Position numbers and translations under genes: made by a program. From positions 124,001 to 188,000 of the forward strand of contig JAGWMZ010000007.1 in assembly GCA_028871475.1 (NCBI GenBank): a stretch of DNA of 64,000 nt, written 5' to 3'. The stretch is from Sphingomonadales bacterium (GTDB taxonomy: Bacteria; Pseudomonadota; Alphaproteobacteria; Sphingomonadales; Sphingomonadaceae). The notes under the pieces are model-generated. The model did no database searches. It saw only the letters and a program-made list of their open reading frames with translations, and was not told where the DNA came from. How positions within the stretch are numbered: the first letter of the stretch is position 1; every line of letters begins with the position of its first letter. Below, piece after piece: positions 53,617 through 62,184 of the stretch.

Positions 53617-54169
53617 ATGCTGGAATTTCTGAAACGCCTGTTCGGCGGCGCAAAAACCCGGAAAAGGCCGGATGTTAACGTGGTGCGGATCACGCCAGGT
53701 GCGGCGTTCGATCCCGCGTTGATCGAGGATCAACTGGTAGCTGCCCCGCCGCTAGCTGCCAGAGAGGCCCCGCCAGCCGATCTGCCATGGATGAAGTCAC
53801 ACGCGGATATGGTCGAGAGTCCGCAAAGGCCGGGTGCCTATATGGTCGGCTTGGTCGGCGAGGAGCATTGTCCGACTGCCGTGGCAGCTTTGAAACCGGA
53901 TGCGCTGATTTTTCTGGAACTCGAGCCTGACAATCCGAACGACAGTTCCGCGATCGCGGCGGTAGACGCTAGAGGGCGGATCATCGGCTACATCGCCCCC
54001 GACAGCTGGCTGCGCGAAGCGATCTATGGTGGCGGCGCCAGCTTTTGCGCGGGTGCTGGCGGTCGAACTGGGGAGCCGTGGCTTTCGCGAGGTCGTTCTG
54101 GAGGTCGAAGCGAACGAGGAGCCGCTGCGCGAACGCCATTACCAGCCGGTGCAGCCTCAACTCATCTGA
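53617..54169 (+). pseudogene. HIRAN-domain protein gene with a frameshift
   Basis: The frame from ATG 53617 reads LEFLKRLFGGAKTRKRP..., then a HIRAN-type stretch (VGLVGEEHCPTAVAALKPDALIFLELEPDNPNDSSAIAAVD split around ~70-110, with IIGYIAPDSWL). At the T run 54043-54046 homology jumps frame: the continuation ARVLAVELGSRGFREVVLEV ends at TGA 54167-54169. Removing one T would restore a ~180-residue protein. HIRAN domains bind DNA ends or ssDNA. It is either a real lesion or a sequencing indel. Confidence 0.7.
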
Positions 54170-54230
54170 GGCGAGGTCGGTCCATATCAACCGATCAGGG
54201 GCGAGCCAGAACTTGCTTGGCGCTCCAGTC

Positions 54231-54716
54231 CTATGAGGGCGCGGTGGTTTGATGAATGACGTTGATCTTGACGCCGAGATCGAACCGGGTCCACTCCCGA
54301 TCGGTTGTCACCGCAACCGCCTGCAGCATTTTGGTCAAGGCAAGGCAGGAGCGCTCGCCAAGTGAGAGGCTTTTGCTCCCAGAACCATCACGGAACCTGG
54401 TGCCAAGGTCGGTCTGTTTGCGATCGACCGCGACGATATGCACATCCAGGGCGTCGATGATGGCCCTGGCTTCGCCCATGCTCACGCCCAGATCGTCAAG
54501 TTTGGTGAGGACCTCGTGATAGGTGACGGCAGAGATCGAGGCACGTGGTAGCAAGCTCTCGATCTGATCCCAGCCTTCCTCGGCAAACAGCACGCACAGC
54601 AGGGCGGTCGCATCGAGCACGTGATCTCTGACCACTGAGCCACCAAGCGCTGCGAATTCCTCGGCCAGTTTAACTCTTTCATGGAAGGGCCGCCCGCCAG
54701 GCGGCAGGCTAGTCAC
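54231..54716 (-). CDS. PIN-domain toxin-like protein
   Basis: This 161-residue protein has a PIN fold core: HVLDATALLCVLFAEEGWDQIESLL with the first Asp, TYHEVLTKLDDLG with an acidic Glu, SLGERSCLALTKM and TTDREWTRF near the end. It is probably an RNase toxin. The start is uncertain: GTG 54716 overlaps the upstream gene by 8 nt, and a later GTG near the conserved VLDAT is also possible. The partner antitoxin is the adjacent winged-helix/AbrB gene. Confidence 0.8.
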   Translation of the reverse strand: MTSLPPGGRPFHERVKLAEEFAALGGSVVRDHVLDATALLCVLFAEEGWDQIESLLPRASISAVTYHEVLTKLDDLGVSMGEARAIIDALDVHIVAVDRKQTDLGTRFRDGSGSKSLSLGERSCLALTKMLQAVAVTTDREWTRFDLGVKINVIHQTTAPS

Positions 54717-55446
54717 GCGACACCTGCGTGCGGCGCTCGGCGATGAGTGTCTCTGACGGAGATCGGCCTGGCGCGGACAGGGGCCGCAGGCGTTGTTGGA
54801 TGAGGCGCAACACGCGACCGGCCGATCGGATGCGGATCTCGCCGTCCTCAAGGGACATCAGCATCGTGCTTCCCTCATCAAAACCGAGGGCTTTTCGAAG
54901 ATCGGTGGGTAGCCTCATGAGGCCGCCGGCCATCAGCCTGTCCTTGTGCATGCTCATGAGGTCGGGCGTCCTGCTGCCAACCGTAGCAGGCCGCTGGCGT
55001 TGTCCGTCCCGGCTGTCTGTGTGCTTGCGCGGCTCTGCCTTCTCGCGCAACTCGGCCCGCAAGGTTCGCTCGAGGTGGATGGTTTCGCCGATAATTCGGT
55101 TCAGGGCTGTCTTGACGGTGGGCGCAAGCCTGAGATCCGTCCGGCGATGATCATTTCGGTCGGGCGCCCGGATCAGCGCGCCCAGATCGGCAAGTCGTGC
55201 CGCACGCCGGTGAGCATTAGCGGGTGCCTCGCCCACGGCAAAGCAGGATTGAAAGAGCGATGTTTGCTCGAGTTCTGCGAGATAGAGCTCAAACAGGAAC
55301 ATCCGGTACGGTCGCGCAGCCAGGGTCTTGCCCAGGCTCTGTTCGATCACCGCCTCCATACCAAGCCATGCCCGGCAGACGGCTGCCCTCATCGCACTGG
55401 ACAGCCCTGCGCGCGGCGATGACAAGTCGATGCGGGGAACCAGCAT
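54709..55446 (-). CDS. Winged-helix plus AbrB-type antitoxin/regulator fusion
   Basis: This 245-residue protein carries two DNA-binding modules. Residues ~45-120 look like a MarR-type winged helix (LYLAELEQTSLFQSCFA, NAHRRAARLADLGALIRAPDRNDHRRTDLRLAP). Residues ~165-212 are an AbrB/SpoVT swapped hairpin (LMRLPTDLRKALGFDEGSTMLMSLEDGEI). It lies directly upstream of and overlaps the PIN toxin gene, so it most likely acts as the antitoxin and operon repressor. The double module is unusual. Confidence 0.72.
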   Translation of the reverse strand: MLVPRIDLSSPRAGLSSAMRAAVCRAWLGMEAVIEQSLGKTLAARPYRMFLFELYLAELEQTSLFQSCFAVGEAPANAHRRAARLADLGALIRAPDRNDHRRTDLRLAPTVKTALNRIIGETIHLERTLRAELREKAEPRKHTDSRDGQRQRPATVGSRTPDLMSMHKDRLMAGGLMRLPTDLRKALGFDEGSTMLMSLEDGEIRIRSAGRVLRLIQQRLRPLSAPGRSPSETLIAERRTQVSRD

Positions 55447-55530
55447 AGATGCCTCCTGTTCTTGAGATGCTTACGGTCATGCGACCGACTTGCCTTGAAC
55501 ATTTTTCGAGGTTTCGGATCGTTTCGGCGG

Positions 55531-56106
55531 CTACAAATATCCGGCCCGCCGGAAGCTGACGCTGCCGCGTCTGGCCAGGACCAGATGGTCGTGGATCACC
55601 ACGTCGAAACAGCTTGCGGCACGCGCAATCGCATCTGTCATGAGTCGGTCTGCAGGCGACGGCTCCGGGTCGCCTGAGGGGTGGTTGTGCGCCAGCACGA
55701 TGGCCGTTGCACCAAGTTCTAGGCAGCGACGCACGATCTCGCGTGGGTAGACGTGAACGGCGGTGACGGTCCCGATCGCAAACTCTTCATCGGCGAGCAG
55801 TCGGTTGGCAGCATTGAGGAAAAGCACGCGAAAATGTTCGACCGGGGCAAAGGCGATCCGGGCCCGCAGATAATCGAGAACCGCTGGCTCACTCGATAGG
55901 ACTGGCCGGTCCACAATCCGACCGTGAAGGACCTGCTCCATCGCCGTATGGAGGTTTTGAAGGGCTTGTTCGACTTCAGGCCCATAGCCAGACACAGCTT
56001 TTCTTTCCTCTGGCCGGGCCGCCAGCACGTCGCCTAGCGTCCCGAAACGCTCGACGAGCCGTCGCGCGATCTCGTTGGCCAAGGCAGGGCAAACGGAGAA
56101 GATCAC
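55531..56106 (-). CDS. radC: RadC/JAMM-domain protein
   Basis: This 191-residue protein has the RadC metalloprotease-like core: FRVLFLNAANRLLADEEFAIGTV, VYPREIVRRCLELGATAIVLAHNHPSGDPEPS and DVVIHDHLVL. The JAMM motif HNHPSGDPEPSPAD is intact. The helical N-terminus is shorter than in housekeeping RadC. Plasmid and island RadC-like proteins of this type are common; their job is not settled. GTG 56106 overlaps the stop of the upstream membrane protein gene. Confidence 0.9.
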   Translation of the reverse strand: MIFSVCPALANEIARRLVERFGTLGDVLAARPEERKAVSGYGPEVEQALQNLHTAMEQVLHGRIVDRPVLSSEPAVLDYLRARIAFAPVEHFRVLFLNAANRLLADEEFAIGTVTAVHVYPREIVRRCLELGATAIVLAHNHPSGDPEPSPADRLMTDAIARAASCFDVVIHDHLVLARRGSVSFRRAGYL

Positions 56107-56552
56107 ATTTTCCAGGGCCTGTCGGCCCCGGTCCGCGTCAGCCGCACCCGATGCCTCCATGTCGCGGCAATCAGGGCCATCTGGGCTGCCCAGCTCCACA
56201 GGGCAAGCGTATCCCCATAGGCTTGCGGGATGATGGTGGGGGCGATCATCAGGCCGATGTGAACCAGCACCTCGGCGCCGAGCAGCGCCGCGATCCAGAG
56301 CGGCCAGAATCGCGTTGTCCTTACCGAAAGCCATAGGAACATGCCAAACAGGATGAGGTCGATTGCAAGAATGCCGGTTTCCACGCGGTGAAAGCGCAGC
56401 GGCAGCGGCGGCGCGATCCAGACTGTCAGCATAGCGCCGCCAAGGAGGGTGGCCGCTCCGATCTGTTCGGGGCGACCACCCCTTGCCAGGGCATAGAGGC
56501 TGCTGAGAGCGAGGAGCAGCAGAAAGGCAATATGGCGGAGGAACGGTGTCAT
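56103..56552 (-). CDS. Hypothetical polytopic membrane protein
   Basis: This 149-residue protein has four or five hydrophobic helices (HIAFLLLLALSSLYAL, GAATLLGGAMLTVWIAP, TGILAIDLILFGMFLWLSV, LWIAALLGAEVLVHIGLMI). No family is recognised. It overlaps the RadC gene by 4 nt, so both are in one operon. ATG 56552 is chosen over 56576. Confidence 0.65.
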   Translation of the reverse strand: MTPFLRHIAFLLLLALSSLYALARGGRPEQIGAATLLGGAMLTVWIAPPLPLRFHRVETGILAIDLILFGMFLWLSVRTTRFWPLWIAALLGAEVLVHIGLMIAPTIIPQAYGDTLALWSWAAQMALIAATWRHRVRLTRTGADRPWKM

Positions 56553-56621
56553 TTCAGCAGCATGTCCGGTCCACACCCTGCTGATGCCGATCTTGGCCCG
56601 TGCCCAAGGATCTGGCGTTCA

Positions 56622-56990
56622 TCAGGCAAGGCGCAGATGAGGCTGGCCTCCAGGTTGGGCGTTCGACACGCCCACCGCCCCGGGGAGCTCCGAAGTCTTG
56701 AGCAGGTCGCCATAGCTGGTCTCCCTGAGCCCGATATCATCGCTCGCTTTCTTGAGATGGAGATGGGTCGCGACGATCTTCTCGCGCGTTTCAGCAACAA
56801 GGATCATGGCCGAGGCCGAACTCTGGACTGCATCCTGACCGATCGTTGCCGCCAGACGAGCGTCGAGGCGGGCAAGCGGGAGGGAAGCACTGAGTTCGGC
56901 AATCCGGGCGGCCGCGAGGTCGAGGGCTTCTTCGGCGGCGAAAAGTCGCTGGGCGACGGTTCGGGCAATGGCTTGGCGATGAGCGCGCAT
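56622..56990 (-). CDS. Hypothetical helical protein
   Basis: This 122-residue protein is almost entirely helical and Ala-rich (QAIARTVAQRLFAAEEALDLAAARIAELSA split in two helices, then AMILVAETREKIVATHLHLKKASDDIGL). It has no signal peptide or membrane helix. It is upstream of the membrane-protein/RadC pair and on the same strand. Family unknown. Confidence 0.6.
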   Translation of the reverse strand: MRAHRQAIARTVAQRLFAAEEALDLAAARIAELSASLPLARLDARLAATIGQDAVQSSASAMILVAETREKIVATHLHLKKASDDIGLRETSYGDLLKTSELPGAVGVSNAQPGGQPHLRLA

Positions 56991-57052
56991 AAAGTCTCCT
57001 TTTCCGCATCGCTTGGAGGACGCGGGACTATTGCGGATTGTGGTGCGGGGGC

Positions 57053-57718
57053 CTAGCGATGAACGAATGCGGTCATGCTAGACAGCAGCGAGACTGCGGA
57101 GCCGACGGCGATCAGGGCGCCGACCGTCAGCCTTGCGATGGCAGTCAGGGTCGACGTCGTGCTCAGGTCATTGAACAATCTCCCGCTGCGGCGCAGCGGC
57201 ATCAGATCGAGCAGGTCGGTGGGTTGATGGGCGAGCGAGTAGGAAGCCTGTCCCTCGCCAAGCAATCCGGCCTGCTGCCCCGATGCCTGGGCGCCGTTGA
57301 TGGCAGCGGCATCTGGCAGGTCTGGCTTGTCGGGAGACAGACCGATTGGCTGGGAGGCCAGCGAATAGGTGGGGGGGGCAGGCCCGCTGCCGCGCTCCCA
57401 TTCTGTATAGAGTCGGCCGGCCTCACGGCGCGAACTGACCCCGAGACGCTGGCAGACAGCAGCGACGATTTTGTTGATGCGGTCGGCAGACACCGGCAAT
57501 TCGCGGGCGATTTCCTTGGTCTGGAACCCTCGGGCGACCAGATGCATGCATTCGCGCTGCCGTGCCGACAGGCCGTCAAGGACCTTGCGGGCCTCGGGTG
57601 TCAACGGATCGGGGGGCAGCTCAGCGGCGATAATCAGGCTCCCCTTACTGGAGCACCGTGTCCGGCCGGACGTGGGTGTAGCTTGGTGTGAAGGGCGAAT
57701 ATGACGACACTGTAACAT
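57053..57718 (-). CDS. LuxR-type HTH protein with a C-terminal membrane anchor
   Basis: This protein is up to 221 residues. A LuxR/GerE-like HTH lies at ~47-105 (LSARQRECMHLVARGFQTKEIARELPVSADRINKIVAAV). A Pro/Gly-rich linker contains two related YSLA-x-QP motifs (TYSLASQPI and SYSLAHQPT). A single hydrophobic helix (LTVGALIAVGSAVSLLSSM) ends the protein. The start is unclear; homology begins near residue 40, so the true start may be a later non-ATG codon. DNA binding from a membrane tether is inferred. Confidence 0.7.
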   Translation of the reverse strand: MLQCRHIRPSHQATPTSGRTRCSSKGSLIIAAELPPDPLTPEARKVLDGLSARQRECMHLVARGFQTKEIARELPVSADRINKIVAAVCQRLGVSSRREAGRLYTEWERGSGPAPPTYSLASQPIGLSPDKPDLPDAAAINGAQASGQQAGLLGEGQASYSLAHQPTDLLDLMPLRRSGRLFNDLSTTSTLTAIARLTVGALIAVGSAVSLLSSMTAFVHR

Positions 57719-57855
57719 GAATGTAAAGAAGCAGGGACATGAAATCGCGAGACTCTTGGTAAATCAGGCGGCAAGGCTTTGAACTTCGCCATGTGGCATA
57801 TCGACCCCACAGACCATGGCTTCCAGCCAATCGCTATGGTCGACTTTCGTCTCGG

Positions 57856-58385
57856 TCAGGCTGCTCGACGCCGGTAATCGCCTTTGCACGCGCGCATCGC
57901 GCGCTTGATTGCCTTGTTCATGGCTTCAAGATCAAAGCGTTCCGGGGCAAATTGACGCCCGGCCCATCGACGATTGGCTTTGTGGTCCTCATGATCGGGA
58001 TCGAGTCAGGCTTCGCGCTGGGCGGGCTTTAGGACCAGACTGTGGTTCCAGTCATCGCCGAAATCGTACTGGTAGATGATCTCCAGTGACGGTTCGGCCA
58101 CGTAAGGGAAGATCAAGTCCTTCAGACGCAGGTCCGTGGCTTCCAGCACGCGAGGTCCGTCATGGTTTCCTCGATCGCTTCGGGTGCGCCAACGACCAGG
58201 CCGCCCAGAATGAACTGGTGGAGATGGCTGTCGGTCCAACCGAAAGCCGCCTGCAGCACCTCATGGAGTTGCGCGAAATTGAGATCGCGGGGCAATTCCA
58301 GCGTCCGGTGGATGACCGTCTCGATGCCGACAATCCGGGCGTCGAGACGGATGATGTAGCCATAGGGTTCGTAAGGTCTGGCCAT
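57856..58385 (-). pseudogene. Decayed plasmid pRiA4b ORF-3 family gene
   Basis: From ATG 58385 the frame reads YGYIIRLDARIVGIE, LNFAQLHEVLQAAFGWTDSHLHQF, a typical pRiA4b ORF-3 start. Around 58152-58162 homology shifts frame to LRLKDLIFPYVAEPSLEIIYQYDFGDDWNHSLVL. An in-frame stop lies at 58006-58008. The same frame then continues with DPDHEDHKANRRWAGRQFAPERFDLEAMN, the family's C-terminus. The central PPEDCGG-type segment is missing. So a frameshift, an internal deletion and a stop have all accumulated. Confidence 0.72.
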
Positions 58386-58636
58386 GCCGGTGATCATGCC
58401 GTGGGTCATGGCCGGCGGCCATGGCGCAGCGGTATTGGACCTCGCGCTTTGGGCTCTCGGTCGCTTGCCGTCAGACCAGCCGTCTGCGCCTGCGCGTATG
58501 TCGCCGGTCAATCCTGCCAGCATGGTACAGCTTGATAACGCAATGGCGGGATGTGTGCATCGCGAAGCGATGACCCTGAAGGAGGAAGAGAAGGGGGATG
58601 TGATCCGCGTGTTAATCCCAAGCGAAGGGCTGAACC

Positions 58637-59065
58637 ATGCACATCTTCCGATCCACAATCCTGCGGCCCATCCGTCGATTTTTGGCCTTCCTCGTTCACC
58701 GCTGGTGGCATTTGGAACAGCCGGAGATCTGCGAATTTCTCAAGAGCAACGCGACTAGCGCCCGCCAGAGCGCGCATCCTTCCCTTGCTGATCTGCCTTC
58801 ACCCTTCTCGGCCGGACAGATCGAGCCACCGGCAGTTCCAACGCGGGGTAAAACGCCGCTGGAGCCCCGTCTCGCGCGCCTTCACCAGGCTATTGAAGAC
58901 CTTCCTGAACCGGGCCGCAGCATCTTCAAGGATCATTGCCTCGATGGGCTCACCTACAGCGAAATAGCCCGGCTCCGGGACATGAGCATCGCTCAGATTC
59001 AGTTGGAGTTCGCTGATGCCATGGTCGCCTTGACCGCTGCGGACATCGGCCGCGATGATGACTGA
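58637..59065 (+). CDS. Sigma-70 region 4-like HTH protein
   Basis: This 142-residue protein has a C-terminal HTH like sigma region 4: LARLHQAIEDLPEPGRSIFKDHCLDGLTYSEIARLRDMSIAQIQLEF split over ~82-128. The N-terminus is basic with a short amphipathic helix (LRPIRRFLAFLVHRWWHL). No region 2 is present, so it is probably not a full sigma factor. It overlaps the primase-like gene by 11 nt and is likely cotranscribed with it. Confidence 0.68.
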   Translation: MHIFRSTILRPIRRFLAFLVHRWWHLEQPEICEFLKSNATSARQSAHPSLADLPSPFSAGQIEPPAVPTRGKTPLEPRLARLHQAIEDLPEPGRSIFKDHCLDGLTYSEIARLRDMSIAQIQLEFADAMVALTAADIGRDDD

Positions 59066-60035
59066 TGCAAACGGGGCAGTGGGTCACTCAACTGATTTGG
59101 CGCGGAGGGGGGCGGACCTCGTCAAGCGCCTGGGAGGCGTCTGGCACGGCGATCGCGGCATGTGCCGATGCCCTGCTCATCAAGACCGTAATCCCAGCCT
59201 GTCCGTTCGTCTGGGCGATCGCACGTTGCTCTTCAAATGCTTTGCAGGATGCGACGTCCGGGACGTTTTGAGGGCCATTCGCCCCATGCATGGTGCGGCA
59301 CTCCGCCAAAGGCATGGCGGCAACCCGCACAAAACAGTGCAAGACTCTTGCAGGGCAAGTTGGCTGCGACACCGTGCCCGCGATCTTTGGAGCTGCTCCC
59401 AACTACTGGCGGGAACGCCTGCCGCCTTCTATCTGGCGCAGCGCGGCTTGCCCGACCTGCCCGCCGCCTTACGGTATTGTGACCGCACACCCTTGAGGGT
59501 GGGCGGCGTGATCGTCCATCGTCCCGCGATGATTGCGGCGGTCGAGGAGGCCGAAACGCTCGTCGCGGTCCAGAGGAGCTTTCTCGACAAGAGCACCACT
59601 TGCCTGGCCCAGGATCTCGGCAACGCCCGTCGCTTGCTGGGACGCCCTTGTGGCGGTGCGGTCAGACTGGAGCCCGTCGAAGCTATACTGGGACTGGCCG
59701 AAGGGATCGAAACGGCAATCTCGGCGGCGCGCCTTCTTCATATCCCGGTCTGGGCAACGCTCGGGAGCGAGAGGATGGATCGCATCACCATCCCGGCATG
59801 CGTCACCCATCTTGTACTGCTTCCCGATCGAGACCGCGCCGGCGCGCGAGGCGCTGCCAAGGCACTCATCGCCTATGAGCGGTCGGGTCGGATCGTCGAG
59901 ATCGTCTGGCCGCCGAGCGGCTTTAAGGACTGGAACGATGTCCTTCGTATGGAAGGGAAGGGGGGAGGGATGGGCGGCGCCAAGTGGACCGAAGGGTCGG
60001 CCCGCTCTCGCCAGGAGATGATCGATCATGTCTGA
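59055..60035 (+). CDS. CHC2 zinc-finger/Toprim primase-like protein
   Basis: This 326-residue protein has an N-terminal zinc finger (CRCPAHQDRNPSLSV ... FKCFAGCDVRDV), a middle DUF7146-like region and a Toprim domain (LGLAEGIETAISA and LLPDRDRAGARGAAKAL). Proteins of this build prime or assist DNA synthesis on plasmids and ICEs. It overlaps parB by 8 nt. No replicative helicase domain is fused. Confidence 0.85.
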   Translation: MMTDANGAVGHSTDLARRGADLVKRLGGVWHGDRGMCRCPAHQDRNPSLSVRLGDRTLLFKCFAGCDVRDVLRAIRPMHGAALRQRHGGNPHKTVQDSCRASWLRHRARDLWSCSQLLAGTPAAFYLAQRGLPDLPAALRYCDRTPLRVGGVIVHRPAMIAAVEEAETLVAVQRSFLDKSTTCLAQDLGNARRLLGRPCGGAVRLEPVEAILGLAEGIETAISAARLLHIPVWATLGSERMDRITIPACVTHLVLLPDRDRAGARGAAKALIAYERSGRIVEIVWPPSGFKDWNDVLRMEGKGGGMGGAKWTEGSARSRQEMIDHV

Positions 60036-62082
60036 GCTTCCCATTCTCGTATCCGCCTCCCTGCTCGAAAGGTCGCCCGCCAATGTGCGCAAGTCGAGCG
60101 ATGCCGAGGCCGACGCCCGGCTCGAGGCCAACATCGCCGAACGCGGCATCCTTCAGAACCTTGTCGGCGTACCGCTCGCGCGCAAGAAGGGCCATTATCG
60201 CATCACGGCCGGTGGACGCCGGCTCGATGCCGTCCATCGCCTGATTGCCGCCGGAACTCTGGCCGCCGATTACGCCGTCCCGGTGCTGGTGCTTAAGAAT
60301 CCTAAGGATGCCGTCGAGATCAGTCTTTCGGAAAACTTTTTTCGGCTCGACATGAACCCGGCTCAGGCTTGCCGGGCTTTCCGTGATGTCATCGAGGTCG
60401 AGGGCAAGACGCCGGCCGATGTCGCCAAGCGCTTCGGCGTTGCCGAACGTTTCGTGCTGGGCCGTCTGCGCCTGGCCAATCTGGCCGAGCCGATCTTCGA
60501 TGCGCTTGAGGCCGGCGAGATCACGCTCGACGTGGCCAAGGCCTATGCCTCCACCTCGGACACGGCGCGCCAGGCGGCAGTGTATGACGCTCTCTCCCAC
60601 GCCTATTACCGCGACAATGTCAGCGAAATCCGGCGCCAGCTTGCCGCGCACAGTTACCGCGCCAATGACCCTCAGGCGTTGTTGGTGGGCCGCGAGGCCT
60701 ATCTCGCAGCCGGCGGCAGGATCGATGAAGACCTCTTTTCCGACGAGAGCACGCAGCGCTGGATCGACCCGCAGCTCGTCGATGAGCTGGCTGCCGCCCG
60801 CATGGCCGAGGCGGCCGAAGCGGTCCGGGAGCGTGATGGCCTTGGTGAGGTCCGGGCCATCGTCGGCGCTCGCGTGCCCTATTACGCCACGCTGAGCTAT
60901 CAGCGGCTGCATGGCGAGGTCGCGCCGCTGACTGAGGAGCAGGATCAGCGCCGCCAGGAGCTTGAGGCCGAGATCGAGCAATGGAATGATGCTGTCGAGA
61001 GCGGGAATTTCGAGGCGTTTGATGACGATGAGGACCGCATCGAAGCCCTGGAAAAGGAGCTGGGCGCGCTCATCGACCGACCGGATATCATCCCGGAGGA
61101 GCAGAAAGGACAGGCTCTGGCCTATCTGGTCATTGGTGAGGATGGTGTGCCGTGTCTCTCTGAATCCTATTATGTCCTTCCGCCCGAAGAGTCGGAGGAA
61201 GAAGATGAGGCAGATGCCGACGCTGATGGCGGCGATGAGGACGATGGCGCAGCCGAAGAATCCTCTGCCGATCAGGAGCCCGAAGCCGGCAAGGCGGTCC
61301 TGAGCCAGCGGCTGCTTGAGCGACTAGCCATGATGAAGACCGAACTGCTCGCGCTGCATGTCGCCAGCGATCCGGGTTTCGCGCTGGATCTGGCAACCTT
61401 TCTCCTGGCCGATACGGCGGGTCGCCACTACTCCAATCTTCCCAGCGAACTGCGTGGCCCTGAGCCCAGCAGCTTGATCCATGGTTTCCAGAGTGGAGCG
61501 CCCGCCGCGCAGCAATGGGACCAGCTCGGTGAAGGCCTCGATCGCAGTTGGCATGGGGGCACGACACCAGCCGAACGCTTTGACGCGTTTCGCAGCCTGC
61601 CGGACGAGGCGCGCGCTGCCTGGCTGGGCTGGCTGATGGCGCGTACCTTGCGTGCCAGCATCCATGGCACGCGCGAAGCCGCCTTCCTCGATCATCTGGG
61701 CGTCCAACTCGAGATCGATGTCGCGGCCTGGTGGCGTCCCACCGCGCTCACCTATTTCGACAAGATTTCCAAGGCTGCGCTGCTCGATCTGTTCGCGGAG
61801 ATTGGCGGTCCGGATCTCAAATCGCGTTATGCCGGCTCGAAAAAGCATGATCTGGCGGCAGCCGCCGAGCGGTTGTTTGCCGGTGATGTGCTGGTTGAGG
61901 CCGAGGTCAAGGAGAGGGCGCTGACCTGGCTGCCCGACGCCATGCGCTTCGATCACAGCCATCCGGCGGATGATGCGCCCGAAGCGCCGACTGTCGCCGA
62001 GGATGCCATGCCGGGCGAGCAGCCGGAGTCTGGCGAAATCGCCGGAGAGGATGGCGGGGACCAACTGGCGGCTGCGGCCTGA
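60028..62082 (+). CDS. parB: ParB/RepB/Spo0J-family protein, large form
   Basis: This 684-residue protein has the ParB N-terminal nuclease/CTPase-like domain (ILQNLVGVPLARKKGHYRITAGGRRLDAVH split around 47-75; ENFFRLDMNPAQACRAF), followed by the HTH (TPADVAKRFGVAERFVLGRLRLANL). A strongly acidic low-complexity stretch lies at about 388-425. The long C-terminal part is specific to large plasmid/ICE ParB proteins. No ParA is visible in the window. It should act in partition or replication of the element. Confidence 0.92.
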   Translation: MSELPILVSASLLERSPANVRKSSDAEADARLEANIAERGILQNLVGVPLARKKGHYRITAGGRRLDAVHRLIAAGTLAADYAVPVLVLKNPKDAVEISLSENFFRLDMNPAQACRAFRDVIEVEGKTPADVAKRFGVAERFVLGRLRLANLAEPIFDALEAGEITLDVAKAYASTSDTARQAAVYDALSHAYYRDNVSEIRRQLAAHSYRANDPQALLVGREAYLAAGGRIDEDLFSDESTQRWIDPQLVDELAAARMAEAAEAVRERDGLGEVRAIVGARVPYYATLSYQRLHGEVAPLTEEQDQRRQELEAEIEQWNDAVESGNFEAFDDDEDRIEALEKELGALIDRPDIIPEEQKGQALAYLVIGEDGVPCLSESYYVLPPEESEEEDEADADADGGDEDDGAAEESSADQEPEAGKAVLSQRLLERLAMMKTELLALHVASDPGFALDLATFLLADTAGRHYSNLPSELRGPEPSSLIHGFQSGAPAAQQWDQLGEGLDRSWHGGTTPAERFDAFRSLPDEARAAWLGWLMARTLRASIHGTREAAFLDHLGVQLEIDVAAWWRPTALTYFDKISKAALLDLFAEIGGPDLKSRYAGSKKHDLAAAAERLFAGDVLVEAEVKERALTWLPDAMRFDHSHPADDAPEAPTVAEDAMPGEQPESGEIAGEDGGDQLAAAA

Positions 62083-62184
62083 TCCCAAACTGTCGGGGGC
62101 GGCGCACCTGCTGCCCCCGCTTCTCGCCAATCCCGATCGATGCGGTGTTCCCGCTCATCTCAAGCCAATCAAGAGGTATCTCTC

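Noticed and set aside
53056..53733. Long minus-strand frame across the sigma-operon upstream region
   Set aside because: It overlaps the sigma gene and the HIRAN gene in other frames and has no family signal.
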